Assembly (NCBI GenBank): GCA_030374805.1
Contig: JARGSG010000025.1
Location: forward strand, 620,001-684,000
DNA: 64,000 nt
Direction of reading: 5' to 3'
From: Gracilaria gracilis
Taxonomy: Eukaryota > Rhodophyta > Florideophyceae > Gracilariales > Gracilariaceae
Shown: in pieces, positions 27,785 to 37,754 of the stretch
Layout of the letters: each line of letters begins with the position of its first letter
Position numbering within the stretch: position 1 is the stretch's first letter
Translations under genes and position numbers: made by a program
The notes under the pieces: model-generated
What the model saw: only the letters and a program-made list of their open reading frames with translations
Told to the model about the DNA's origin: nothing
Database searches by the model: none

Positions 27785-29479
27785 ATGGATTCCACTATCT
27801 TCATCACCTTGCTTACAGTTGCCTTCATCTCCCACGCAACTGCGTCTCTCTGTCCAGCCGTAACCGATCCGAAACACATTCAATTCATCACCGATGCCAA
27901 AGCCGTTCTGGATCGCAACTGGGTGCCAACCATGAACTCCACCCTCCCATCGCCCAACCTGTATCCGCACCAATGGTCATGGGATTCCTCCTTCATATCC
28001 ATCGGCTACAGTCACTATGACACCCAAAAGGCCATCGATGAGACCGATGCCCTCTTCAGAGGACAATGGAGGAACGGCCTCCTGCCTCACATTGTCTTCA
28101 ACCCCAACGCTGACGAGTCTTATTTTCCGGGACCGTCGTTCTGGAAAATCGAAACCTCTAACAGTTACCCTCTCAATGCTCACACCTCCGGCATTGTGCA
28201 GCCTCCGGTTCACGCCATTGCGTCACTGGCCATCTTCAACAACGCCAGATCCGCCCACCAAAAGGCGCTCGCTTTGGACCATCTTCGAACCATCTATCCG
28301 AAACTTGTCCAGTGGCATAACTACCTCTACCGCGAGAGAGATCCACTCAATGAGAACCTTGTGTACATCCGTCACATGTGGGAAAGTGGAATGGACAACT
28401 CTCCGGCTTGGGATGATGCACTTAACTCTATTCACCTAACTGCTGACCAGATCCCGCAGTACACCCGTGTTGACAAGGGAAAGGTCGGTGATCATCATGA
28501 GCGCCCCAGCTCTCACTTCTACGATCGTGCAGTGCATCTCATCAAGATTTTCTACGACAACAACTACGACGAGGCTGCCGTGTTCCGCCAGTCGCCGTTC
28601 ATCATTCAAGATGTTTTGTTCAACTCCATCCTTGCTCGTGCCGGTGAGGCCCTCGCTGACATTGCTCACATTCTTGGCAAAGTTGACGAGGAACAAGCTC
28701 ATCGCACTCAGTCCACCAACACAGCGGAAGCCATCAGCTCAAAACTATATCACGAAGAGGATGGATTCTTCTATGATTACGACATGGTGGCCAAGAAGCT
28801 GATTCGTACCAAGATCTCTGGTGGCTTGGTAGGTGTATTCGGTGCCAAGCTGAGCACGGATCAACTGACGGCAATCCTGGGCCACCTCCGTGAACCAGGA
28901 TTCTTAGGACCAGACCTTTCTAGCTTCACTATCCCGTCTGTTTCTCGCAATGACCCTGGTTACACCAACACTACGTATTGGAAGGGTCCGGCATGGATCA
29001 ACATCAACTACTTGGTCAGGGACGGTCTACTACGTAATGCCAATGGGAGTGAGGATGCCGAGGAGATTGCTTCGCATCTTAAGGAGCGCAGCATTGAAAT
29101 GCTGAAGACCTCCGGCTTCTATGAGTACTTCAACCCCATCTCTGGCTCTCCGCATGGCGGACACCACTTCAGTTGGTCTGCCGCGCTGACGATTGACTGG
29201 ATGTGCAACGCGTCTGCGTCGTCTGCGGAAGCGCTACCGGTGGTGGAGCTGGTATCCGTTGCATTGGTATTGCTCGGCGTTGCCGTCGTGTACATTGTCA
29301 ACAGCAAGCAAGGAAAGAAACAATCTGGTATGACTGCGCATCACAAGATGGGTGCAGACCATTCGGCCAACAAGGCACGTGCACATGAAGAATCTCAATG
29401 GACAGATTCCATGGCGCTGCAGCACTTGCGCCGCAGAACGCATACTCCGACTGTGATTCGCGCTGGCAGGTCCAATTAA
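27785..29479 (+). CDS. Membrane-anchored GH63-family glycosidase, mannosylglycerate hydrolase-like
   Basis: 564 residues from ATG 27785. A signal peptide (about 1-21) leads into an (alpha/alpha)6-type glycosidase body with GH63 signatures: QWSWDSSFISIGY (63-75), QWRNGLLPHIVFNP (94-107), WESGMDNSPAWDD (199-211) with the likely catalytic acid Asp204, YWKGPAWININY (398-409), and FYEYFNPISG (445-454) with the likely base Glu447. This short form resembles mannosylglycerate hydrolases rather than the much longer ER glucosidase I. Near the C-terminus a hydrophobic helix (about 485-505) is followed by a basic 60-residue tail, so the enzyme should be a type I membrane protein with its active domain in the lumen or outside the cell. 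Red algae make mannosylglycerate (digeneaside), so a role in recovering it is plausible, but substrate is inferred only. Confidence 0.8.
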   Translation: MDSTIFITLLTVAFISHATASLCPAVTDPKHIQFITDAKAVLDRNWVPTMNSTLPSPNLYPHQWSWDSSFISIGYSHYDTQKAIDETDALFRGQWRNGLLPHIVFNPNADESYFPGPSFWKIETSNSYPLNAHTSGIVQPPVHAIASLAIFNNARSAHQKALALDHLRTIYPKLVQWHNYLYRERDPLNENLVYIRHMWESGMDNSPAWDDALNSIHLTADQIPQYTRVDKGKVGDHHERPSSHFYDRAVHLIKIFYDNNYDEAAVFRQSPFIIQDVLFNSILARAGEALADIAHILGKVDEEQAHRTQSTNTAEAISSKLYHEEDGFFYDYDMVAKKLIRTKISGGLVGVFGAKLSTDQLTAILGHLREPGFLGPDLSSFTIPSVSRNDPGYTNTTYWKGPAWININYLVRDGLLRNANGSEDAEEIASHLKERSIEMLKTSGFYEYFNPISGSPHGGHHFSWSAALTIDWMCNASASSAEALPVVELVSVALVLLGVAVVYIVNSKQGKKQSGMTAHHKMGADHSANKARAHEESQWTDSMALQHLRRRTHTPTVIRAGRSN

Positions 29480-30316
29480 TATTGTTCACACCTGTGGTTG
29501 GGAACATACAAGGAAAAGAATGTGCTTCGTCATTCACCAAATCCACCGCAGCGAGTCCGGTGAAGACTCCACTGCGCATCCGTTGTAAGCCTGTTCATGC
29601 ACACATGCGGATGTGGAACCGTTTTGAATTTTTAAATTCACCATAAAGTTAGATCGCTGCTGTCAGCACACTACGTGTAGCAGTTCACATCGTGAAGGTG
29701 CCACAAACCCTACAACTTGCACACGCCCTGATCTTTTCGTTTACAGCGCCAGCAGTGCCAGCTTGGCTTGTATGTACAAGGTTGCAACTGATTACAGCGA
29801 GGCTAATAATCCCGCGTATGATGAGCTGAGGGAAAGGGAACTAGCCCTCCGGGTGATGTCACATCCTCCCAAGAAAAGCAAGGAAGCAAAATTATGTTGG
29901 CCCATGAGGTCTTTATGAGGTTAAAACGGCTAACCTTTATCCTGATAGCTTTCAGAAATGATACTGTAGCTTCCGGCGTTTTCTGGAGAGATGGCTACAT
30001 GAATGTGACTTTCCTCGTCACTCGAGATACGGACGATGAACCTCATTAACGAGGGAGGAGAGAGAACATGAATAAACTCACATGTCCCACCGTGTTCCCA
30101 GTGTTTACGTCTAGTTCAACTACCTTTTTGTTAGAAGGGCAAAACGTATTCTCATTGTTTCATTAGAGTCAGGAACAGCTGACAGCGAAAGCGCGTCCGA
30201 ATAACCAGTTTATACACTCTATGCACCAGATGTTGATATTAGTGAGTGAGCAAATAGTTGTTGTGCTTGTTTATGTACTGTTCATTACCCTTTCCTGGCT
30301 CTGCGCACCAGAAGGT
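29480..30316. other. Convergent intergenic region
   Basis: About 840 bases between the stops of the GH63 and tyrosinase genes. No gene, tRNA or clear repeat seen. Confidence 0.5.
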
Positions 30317-31771
30317 TTACGTGCTGCTGCTGCCGCCGTCAGAGCTTAGAGCCTCATCTAGAATCTTCTGAAGAATGTTGCGCCCTTCCTTGATTCTAGT
30401 TCCGTTCAGGTGATTTTTCTGGATGAACTCGTCAGGTATATCATCAACAACCATTGATACACCACCACCGCTATTAATGTTAAAGTTAACGTTGCCAGAG
30501 AACTCAGCGTACTCTACACATTGCATACTTTGCGCATGACGAACAGTCTTCTGGAACGCAGTCATAAGATCACCACGTCGAACTCGTCCTTGCACTCCAG
30601 GATTGAATCCATCAAACCTTCCCGGGGCTCCGTTGCCATTGTATTGCCATCTTGTATAAATGTAATCTACAAAGGTATGGTGTAAGAAGAACATGGGGTC
30701 ATTCGGAGCTGTGTGCAAGACAGCCATGTCTCCACCAATCCCAACATGAGGGCCCCCATGACTGGCCTCAAGCGCAGTCGAGAAGTCTGAATAGGAAACG
30801 CGACTATTGATAAGAGCCTGAATACGGAGCCAGTCGTCTTGCGGAGTCATGGATCTAGATCTTCCAGAAACAAATCCTCTCCTCACACAATGGGGAGTCC
30901 TATGATTAGTTTCCATATTCTGAAAAGGGCTGTTCGGGATACAACCCGGGTTTCCATTTCCATCAAGAGCGGCACCTCCAGTCCTTTGCCAAATGACAGA
31001 CAAGGCAGGATCATTCGAGTCTACTGCCCAGTTCCAATACGGAATAGTAACTGATGGGTTTATCTCTCGAAGAAGGTTCTCCAGTAGTAGCAGGAAAAGC
31101 CGATGCCACGGCAGGAAGTAGGAACCTCCATGTCCTTCTATCACGAATTCCTCATGCATTCTAGCCATATCTTCAAACTGATTGCTAGCCTGGCCACTTC
31201 GGCTGGGAGTATTACGAAGCTCTGTCAAGGCGTTGACAAAGTTATCCCACTCTTCTTGGCTCATGTCTCGAACCTCTCGGCGGGTTCGGGAGCCTCTGCA
31301 GTTCAGAAGGTGATCGTATGCGGTCGGAACAGCATCAGCGAGTCCGAGGTTCGGGTTGTTACTAGAATCGGTGTTCGTTGACTCAGTCGGAGCCGACGCC
31401 GGAGCTGGCGCCGGAGCTGGTGCTGGTGCCGGAGCTGGTGCCGGAGCTGGTGCCGGAGCACTCCCCGGTCGCGGTTCTCCAGGACGTCTGCACACAGTGG
31501 CAGTACACCCGGATGCCATTCCACGCCTACATCTGTCGTAGTTTCGTTTCGGAGGACCCGCCGGTTAGAAATACATCGCTAAGATGCTCTTGAGTTGTAC
31601 ACAAACTTACTGCAAAGAAAGGACACACCTGGTGTGTCCACAAGCGAATTGCTCCGGGCAACACCAGGCTCCGCTACCACTGAGGGTACATCCGTCGTTC
31701 TGAGCGTCAGCGGGAGAGATAAAAACCACGATAGAAAGCGCAACGACAACCGAGAGCTGGAGGAGTCTCAT
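30317..31771 (-). CDS. Secreted tyrosinase/polyphenol oxidase with Cys-rich head and Ala-Pro linker (two exons)
   Basis: Exon 1 is 31771-31611 and exon 2 is 31532-30317, joined across a 78-base intron (GTAAGT at 31610, AG ending at 31533, or at 31527 for an alternative acceptor also in frame). The product is about 458 residues. It has a signal peptide (about 1-24), then a Cys-rich head with eight cysteines (28, 37, 38, 44, 49, 55, 63, 68), suggestive of a small disulfide-bonded domain. An Ala-Pro linker (about 79-101) follows. The tyrosinase core has the type-3 copper ligands: CuA His180, His188 and His197 (MHEEF, EGHGG, PWHRLF) and CuB His312, His316 and the HH at 338-339 (SHGGPH, DPMFFLHHTFVDYIY). 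Such enzymes oxidise phenols to quinones; secretion suggests a wall or defence role. The start choice rests on the signal peptide; a frame upstream extends to 31864. Confidence 0.85.
31533..31610 (-). other. Intron of the tyrosinase gene
   Basis: 78 bases from GTAAGT to CAG on the minus strand. A CTAAC-like branch site precedes the acceptor by about 35 bases. It contains an in-frame stop, so splicing is needed to join the signal peptide to the enzyme. Confidence 0.75.
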
Positions 31772-33517
31772 AATACAACGGCTCGTCCCCGCAACGCTGC
31801 GAACATACAGCGCCCTTCGCTGCTGTTCACAATGAGACAGGAGCGTAGAGAGACTTGGTCTCAAATGTAGAGGAAGTCATAGCCGACAATAGTTGGGGGT
31901 TGGGCGAAGTGTATTATGGAACGGTAACGAGAAGGAAGTTGTCAAGAGAACAGCCTTTTGGATGGCAGCTTTCGGGACAAGAAAGTTGCAGATGATTGCA
32001 ACACACATCGGTGGATGGCGCAACATAGTGATGAAATATGGGTGTTTGTGGATACGGTTAGAGACACAAGCTGTGACGGGCCCGATGAAGTGACGGAGAT
32101 GACTCGGCAGAGATCAGCAGTTGTACAAATAGGGCTTGCTTGGGCTTCTGGTAAGGGCAGTAAGCTGCGCTCCTTGCTACACGGGGGATGACAATTTCGC
32201 AGCACTTGAAGGACAGTGTGCGGGAGATGGGGGCCGCATCGCCTTCGAACTGCAATGGGACATGGCTAAATGCTGTTGATGATAAGCGGATATAGCGTAT
32301 GGGTGTGTTGGGAGCGCAGCACAAAGAGCAATGCGAATATAGGGTTGCCTGCGTAGCGGCACGGCTCTTCAGCCTCGGACTCGGACGACAGTTCAGCGTG
32401 AGAACGATATTGGCCGGTTGTGAGAATGGTAACGTGAGCCCGGGGTTGCCAGAGGCGTCGAGACGGAGATACGGAGCGTAGTGCGCAGAGCCGGAAGAAG
32501 GGCGCCTAGTGGAGCAAGATGGGGTCAGCACAAGGCTGGACAACGCATGGTACTCTTAAAGCGGCTGTTGTGCTGATTCGCTTGGGCTGCGGCTCACGAC
32601 CAAGTCTCTCAAATTGCTGTCGCTTATGCCCGGGGCACTTTCTCACGGGGGAGTCGCTGATAACATGGGTGGTAAGAGGGCTAGCACCCAATGCCCGGAC
32701 TCATCAGAGTGCTTCGGGATCAAGCGACTGGTGTCAAGATAGGATAAAGTGGCTGAAAATGTGCAGTACTTTCGTACTGTGTCCCATAGGGTGAGAGCTG
32801 CAGGTGAGAAGAACATGGCGAAAACACGAGTCTGTAGTAGGAGGTTACGTAACTGCAGCTTTCCTTACATATAAACCTGTGCCTCAACCATGATAATGTG
32901 CTTGACATAAATGTATTTGTGGAAGAGCAGCTGGTTAGCTCGTTTGTCTCTAGTTGTTTGGCTTGCGCCTTGCCCGAGGCAGCTGAAACGGCTCCGTGGC
33001 GCGAATATCGAACGTTGGACAAGGCATTGCCGGCGGGAATTTGGCACAAGACCACAATGGGCTGCTTTGTATCGCCACCACCACTCAGCGCATCGAAGTT
33101 GGAAGACTCGCGAGCGTGGAAGTGGCGCAGCGCAAGCTTTGCTGAACTGAAAGCCAGAGGGGCACGAGCTCTGCAACGAGGATGGTCGGTTGGCCGAGCC
33201 ACAGCCGTTAGATCGAAAGGTGCAACGTGGCACGCGCGCAACTCGTGAGCATCGCAACGGCGCATTTCGGCTGCCGCCAGAGATTGCGGGCGGCGTGCCA
33301 CGCGCAAGCGCGCGCAACGGCCACATTGCGTTTCGTGTGTTGTTGTGTTGTGCTCGTGAAGTCCATCGCACGCACACTTGAACTGCCGCTGCCGCTCGGA
33401 GCACTTCTGTCATGTTTCTTTATGCGCCTTTCCCTCCGTAGACTTCCGCGTTCGTGCCGCCCGTCTTCCTCGCGCTTGCGCTTCGCTGCCGCTTGCTCTC
33501 TGTTTCGCTCCGTCGTC
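31772..33517. other. Divergent intergenic region without recognised gene
   Basis: About 1.75 kb between the tyrosinase and cyclophilin starts. Frames of 161, 182 and 195 codons exist on the minus strand (32058-32543, 32865-33413, 32720-33307), but they overlap each other and show no motifs; I treat them as chance. Confidence 0.5.
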
Positions 33518-34380
33518 ATGGGCCAGTCAGTCTCGAAGAGCAAGTCAAAGTCAAACCCTAAGCCTCGCATCACAGCCACCTTCCCCGGTGATCCCGACCA
33601 CGGCCGTAAGTTTCCCGCTCAACCTTTGTTAATTCGTATCCGCGTCTTGCTAACGTCCGCAATTACGTTCAATTCTTGCAGAGGTCGTCGTACAAACCAC
33701 GGCCGTGCCCACCAAAGTCGCTCGTCCACGCCTACTTCACAAGCGCATAAAATGCTATCTGGATGTGTCCATTGATGGATCTCCGGCGGGTCGAATTATC
33801 GTTAACTTGCGCCCAGACGTTCAGCCTCGTACATGCGAGAATTTCCGTGCGTTGTGTACAGGCGAGCATGAACTTTCCTATCAATTCTGCAAGTTCCATC
33901 GAATTGTCCCAGGCTTCGTACTGCAAACAGGAGACGTCGAACTAAAGACCAAATCGAAAGAAGGTCGTGGCGGCCGTTCTATATACGGCCGATCATTCGC
34001 TGACGAGAATCTACAAAAGCTATCCCATAACCAGTATGGCGTGTTAAGTATGGCCAACTCGGGGCCTCACACCAACAATTCCCAATTCATGATCGTCGTT
34101 GATCCAAAAGGTACCGACTGGCGTATGTTATTCACTCCCATTGATTGTATCACTATCCCCGTAGCTATGGTCCCATTGCTAACTAACATGTTATCTCTCC
34201 TTCCTCGCTTGTTTGCGGCTGGTAGTGGATGGTAAGCATACCGTTTTCGGTCAAGTCGCCAAAGAGTCGTTTCCAGTCCTTAAGTCCATTGAGGAATGCG
34301 CTCAAGTGTTCAACAGGGATGACAAACAACGAGCGCGTATCATCAAGACATGTCATATAACTGATTGCGGGCAGCTATAG
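33518..34380 (+). CDS. Cyclophilin-type peptidyl-prolyl isomerase with possible N-myristoylation (three exons)
   Basis: Exons 33518-33605, 33682-34122 and 34226-34380 join in frame to give 227 residues; the introns are 76 and 103 bases (GTAAGT..CAG and GTATGT..TAG). The cyclophilin domain spans about 51-227. Its proline-isomerase site is nearly complete: Arg103 and Phe108 in FHRIVPGF, Gln111, NSQF (162-165), Trp176 and His181 in DWLDGKHTVFGQV. The residue equal to Met61 of human cyclophilin A is Val109. The first 20 residues read MGQSVSKSKSKSNPKPRI: Gly at 2, Ser at 6 and following lysines match an N-myristoylation signal with a basic membrane-binding patch. That would place a cyclophilin at a membrane. 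All three junctions keep the known cyclophilin sequence unbroken (for example DW-LDGKH), so the splicing model is well supported. Confidence 0.93.
33606..33681 (+). other. Cyclophilin intron 1
   Basis: 76 bases, GTAAGT to TTGCAG; splits a Gln codon (C-AG). Confidence 0.88.
34123..34225 (+). other. Cyclophilin intron 2
   Basis: 103 bases, GTATGT to TAG; splits the Leu codon of the conserved WLDGKH motif, which fixes both ends. Confidence 0.9.
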
Positions 34381-34678
34381 TAACTTCCTACTCCGCCCCT
34401 AGTAGAGAATGCGTCGCTCATACTCATCTTTCCAATGTCCATGGAGATGTCAGAACCTAAGCGTTCGTCCTCGCAACCGGCGCGGACTAGTTTCTAATTC
34501 TGTAGTTCACGACCTTATCCCCTGTGTACATATATTCTGTAAAGCCTGTATAGCCCGAGGTGGTGCGTGTAAGGGATCACGTTCCTACCAGTAGCTCCAT
34601 TACGAGAAACTGAGGGCTCCAAACTGTTAATTGAAGAGAGCTCGTCATGTAAGGTTTATTGTATGGAGACATAGGTGT

Positions 34679-35356
34679 TTATCTTGCTCGAAGTATCTTG
34701 TATTTTCCTCCCTCCTCATCTTCACATCTTTTCCGTTTGCGGGAGATGTACACACGTTCTTCTTCCTTCTCGCTTACTTCAACGAAATCTCCTTCGGATA
34801 TATTTCCAAAGTCTGCTATGCAGACGTTGAGCGCATAGCTGAAGTCCACCAACGCCACTCTGAGGCGTCTCGTCTTATTCGCCATGTTCCTTGACGCGCA
34901 ATCGCGACAGCCCTTCTCGCAATCTTCACACCAAGTTCTATATCGACGCATCGCGCTCGAAACTTGGGTTCTGAGCCCCTTGCTCTTCGGGTCAAGCGAT
35001 TGGAGTAATTGGGACACTCCGGCTTCGGCGCGCGAGAAATGGCTATGCAGAGTGCGGCCATGCTGTACTAGGTATGCAAGGCTTGAGCGACTCATTAAGC
35101 AACGTAACTCTTCCACCAGACCGGTTGGAAGGTCCGACCAATAGACTGCTGCCGGACATGGTTCCGCTACCCGACCATGCACGACGAGGCGGAGCCAAGC
35201 AAGGACCTGCCATAGCTCATTCATGTCCTCCATGCATTTTGTGTCCAACATGCTGACGCAAAACTCTGTTGAGTTTGTCGCCGCCTCGTGCAAAGACAAT
35301 GCAAGAAGGTGAACAACAGTTAATATGTTTTCCATATACTCGATTACAGATATCAT
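34679..35356 (-). CDS. Unrecognised 225-residue protein with basic C-terminus
   Basis: A frame from ATG 35356 to a stop at 34679. I recognise no family. It has about ten cysteines, including WCEDCEKGCRDCAS (about 141-154) with CxxC-x3-CxxC spacing that could bind zinc. The last 40 residues are charged, with a strongly basic patch (ISRKRKRCEDEE) that may be a nuclear localisation signal, after an acidic stretch (SEKEEERV). The N-terminus is helical and mildly hydrophobic but not a clear signal peptide. It is convergent with the cyclophilin gene, 298 bases apart. The composition looks protein-like, but without a relative I cannot exclude a chance frame or a missing first exon. Confidence 0.5.
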   Translation of the reverse strand: MISVIEYMENILTVVHLLALSLHEAATNSTEFCVSMLDTKCMEDMNELWQVLAWLRLVVHGRVAEPCPAAVYWSDLPTGLVEELRCLMSRSSLAYLVQHGRTLHSHFSRAEAGVSQLLQSLDPKSKGLRTQVSSAMRRYRTWCEDCEKGCRDCASRNMANKTRRLRVALVDFSYALNVCIADFGNISEGDFVEVSEKEEERVYISRKRKRCEDEEGGKYKILRAR

Positions 35357-35730
35357 GCTTCAAAGTTTCTAGTCAAACCAAGCCGAAACAGAAATTAAGG
35401 GCTGGGGGTATGGGGGTATTGGGTGGCAAGGCGATGAGAGTGGAGATGTGGGTACCGTTGGTGCATGTGTAAATGTGGATGGCGGTGACCGACAGAGAAA
35501 GAATTAGAACTTCGTTGCCCCAGCATTTTACATTATTCTATGTTCCTTGAAAAGGAAACATACATTGTAAGTTACTTATGATAAATTTAGGCCACTCTCC
35601 TTCAATTCAGCAAATAGAAAGCTCAAAAGGAGAGAGAGGGAGAAGCTGCTGTTTTATACTTTGGGATATATTTAAACGAAAGCAGAAAACTGAGCTTGTT
35701 ATTTCTTTATGGGGGGGTTCTTCGAATATG
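35357..35730. other. Intergenic region between two minus-strand genes
   Basis: About 370 bases; AT-rich, with a G-rich patch (GGGGGTATGGGGGTATTGGG) near 35404. It should hold the 3' end of the DCAF4-like gene and the promoter of the orphan gene. Confidence 0.4.
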
Positions 35731-37044
35731 TCAAAGCATTAGTTGAGACCTTTGATACAAGTAAAGTGATTTATCAGTCTGAACCCATAGACTCGGGTTG
35801 TACAACAAACCGCCTCGAAATCCGACCAGCTTAACAGCTTCTGGGAGTTCTCCCTTAAGGTCGATGGCCGTTATTGGAACTCCCGCCTTTCTGGCGTCCC
35901 ACAATCTGACGAATCCATCATCTCCTCCAGCTGCAAGAAGGCCACATGCATAGTTGGTGTCAACATGAAAACGTAAATGCTTGTGGGAATTCTTGTGTCC
36001 TTCGAATCGTATGGGTGGGGTCTGGGCGTACGGGATTCGTGTATCCCAACAAACCAAATTCGTTCTTCGGTTAAGCATTGAAGACACGAAAAGCGTTTTT
36101 CCATCATCACACGAGTGCATGTCAACAACCCGTTCGTCACCTCTAGACTCCCATGCAGAGGAGGTTGGGAATGCGGCATCATAAACAAAGAGCCAACCGT
36201 TAAACAATGACCCCGCAATCCTCGGTCCAAAGAATTTCAAGTTATCGATCGGTGATGAGCCTCCGGCGGATACGTTAAATGCATGACGAGGTGCACGGGC
36301 AGCGCGTTGTTCAACTTCAGCATCTAATACATAAACTTTCTTATGAACTGCTAAAGCAGGAATTCCCGTCTTACTAATCGCCATAGCTCCCAAAAAAGGT
36401 CTTCGTAGAACGAGGAGAAGCCGTTGCTCTTCGTGGGGTTTGATTTTCAATATTCGATACTTGCAAACTTGATAAAAGCGACCTACATCAGCTCCGTGTG
36501 CCAACCAAGAGCCCTCATATACACAAGTATCCGCCTCGGAGGAGTCAATCGTGCAACGCGAGCCGCCAAGAGGGTATAGATGGGTGCCAATAGTAACCGA
36601 ATTTGCGCTCTTTCTCACCTCGAAAAAAGTGTTCACTTGATCCATGTCCCATAAGGACTCCCCTTCATCTGTACGTGCAATCTGACTGTAGTGACGATCG
36701 AGTTTTCTAAGCTGATTGAAACTGACATCCATGTCTGGCTGTTGGTAGTCAACGTCATCGAAGCAAGTCTTCTTACATCCAGATAGAAGCAACGAGTTTG
36801 CCACTGGAAGAGAAGGCTGCTTTGCATCGGTTTCAACATCTTTGAGATAGTTATACAAGCCAGATCGGCGTTGCGGTTCGAGTTGGCTTTTGCCCTTCCT
36901 ACGTTTCGCAGGTCGAGGAGCCTGCGCACCGAGATCTTTCGATTGTTCACGCTCTCCGGGCTGGATCTTGAAGTAGCGGTTCCGACGGACGTCGTAACGA
37001 TATCCGGGTATTACAGGCATGGTTGTTGAAGATTGCTCTTCCAT
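35731..37044 (-). CDS. WD40-repeat protein, DCAF4-like substrate receptor of CUL4-DDB1
   Basis: 437 residues from ATG 37044 (the frame is open to 37083, where the codon is GTG). Near the start is MPVIPGYRYDVRRNRYFKI, the PG-x-Y-x-D-x3-N-R-Y-F-K motif at the front of DCAF4 (WDR21) proteins. A basic stretch (RPAKRRKGK) follows. The rest is a WD40 propeller with weak early blades and clear late ones, for example LLAAGGDDGFVRLWDARKAG near 371-390. DCAF4 proteins bring substrates to the CUL4-DDB1 ubiquitin ligase; here that is inferred from family. The small membrane protein gene is divergent from it, 353 bases away. Confidence 0.75.
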   Translation of the reverse strand: MEEQSSTTMPVIPGYRYDVRRNRYFKIQPGEREQSKDLGAQAPRPAKRRKGKSQLEPQRRSGLYNYLKDVETDAKQPSLPVANSLLLSGCKKTCFDDVDYQQPDMDVSFNQLRKLDRHYSQIARTDEGESLWDMDQVNTFFEVRKSANSVTIGTHLYPLGGSRCTIDSSEADTCVYEGSWLAHGADVGRFYQVCKYRILKIKPHEEQRLLLVLRRPFLGAMAISKTGIPALAVHKKVYVLDAEVEQRAARAPRHAFNVSAGGSSPIDNLKFFGPRIAGSLFNGWLFVYDAAFPTSSAWESRGDERVVDMHSCDDGKTLFVSSMLNRRTNLVCWDTRIPYAQTPPIRFEGHKNSHKHLRFHVDTNYACGLLAAGGDDGFVRLWDARKAGVPITAIDLKGELPEAVKLVGFRGGLLYNPSLWVQTDKSLYLYQRSQLML

Positions 37045-37397
37045 TGAGAAATGCAAAAGTATTGTCACACAAGGTCCACCCACTTACGACAAGTCTGTAC
37101 AGTGCTAAGCCAAAGTCCCCGTTGAAAGCCCAAAGAGGAGAAGTCAGGGAGGCGAGGACAGCGTACTCAATAATAGTTCTCACCTATAGGTAGTACATAC
37201 ATGAAGCGACCGACGGGAAAGTGGTTTTCCCGAACTTGAGGTCCGCAGTGTGATATCGACAGCGTCGTCTGCTGTGTTTAGTCAGTAACCTTATGCCTCA
37301 ACTGACCTTGGCAGCTGAATATGACGACAACCTTCCAACACAAAATTGAGTCTCACACAGGACTTCAGAGGTCTAATGCGAGAAAACCCCGAGGCAA
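37045..37397. other. Divergent promoter region
   Basis: About 350 bases between the DCAF4-like and small membrane protein genes. A GTAAGT on the minus strand near 37089 could be a donor site of an intron in the DCAF4-like leader, but no acceptor is obvious. Confidence 0.4.
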
Positions 37398-37754
37398 ATG
37401 AGCTTGGAGCACGACACCTCATGTCAACCATCTGTGAACAGAGTTCCTCCGTGTACCATCGAACTACGTCTGCGTGACTTGTTCAAAAGCTTGTACCAAC
37501 GGCACCGAAGGTGGCTTGTTGGGGTTTGGGCAATTAAAATGGCAATTTACGTCTTGGCATTAGATTGGCTAGATACCCTGCTTCGTTTCTCGAAGGCCAT
37601 GGCTCCAAACCTGATGAAAGATACTGCTAAAGCCTCATCCAGCCTCATCCAGCGGGGGATCGATACTATTTACATCCTGGTGCCCATGGGAGTCTTTGTC
37701 TGGCGCAAGTTTTCAAAGCGCAAATGGCATGCAAATGTCGACCTTATTCAATAA
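37398..37754 (+). CDS. Small two-helix membrane protein, unrecognised
   Basis: 118 residues from ATG 37398. After about 37 polar residues there are two hydrophobic stretches, WLVGVWAIKMAIYVLALDWL (about 39-58) and TIYILVPMGVFVW (about 90-102). They are separated by a helical, amphipathic loop. The end is basic (RKFSKRKWH). I do not recognise a family; the shape (N-terminal polar part, two helices, basic tail) occurs in small mitochondrial, peroxisomal and ER membrane proteins. The hydrophobic pattern is unlikely for a chance frame, but length and lack of relatives keep confidence moderate. Confidence 0.5.
   Translation: MSLEHDTSCQPSVNRVPPCTIELRLRDLFKSLYQRHRRWLVGVWAIKMAIYVLALDWLDTLLRFSKAMAPNLMKDTAKASSSLIQRGIDTIYILVPMGVFVWRKFSKRKWHANVDLIQ

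Noticed and set aside
32058-33413. Several minus-strand frames of 161-195 codons
   Set aside because: They overlap one another in different frames and have no recognisable content; chance frames in mixed-composition DNA.
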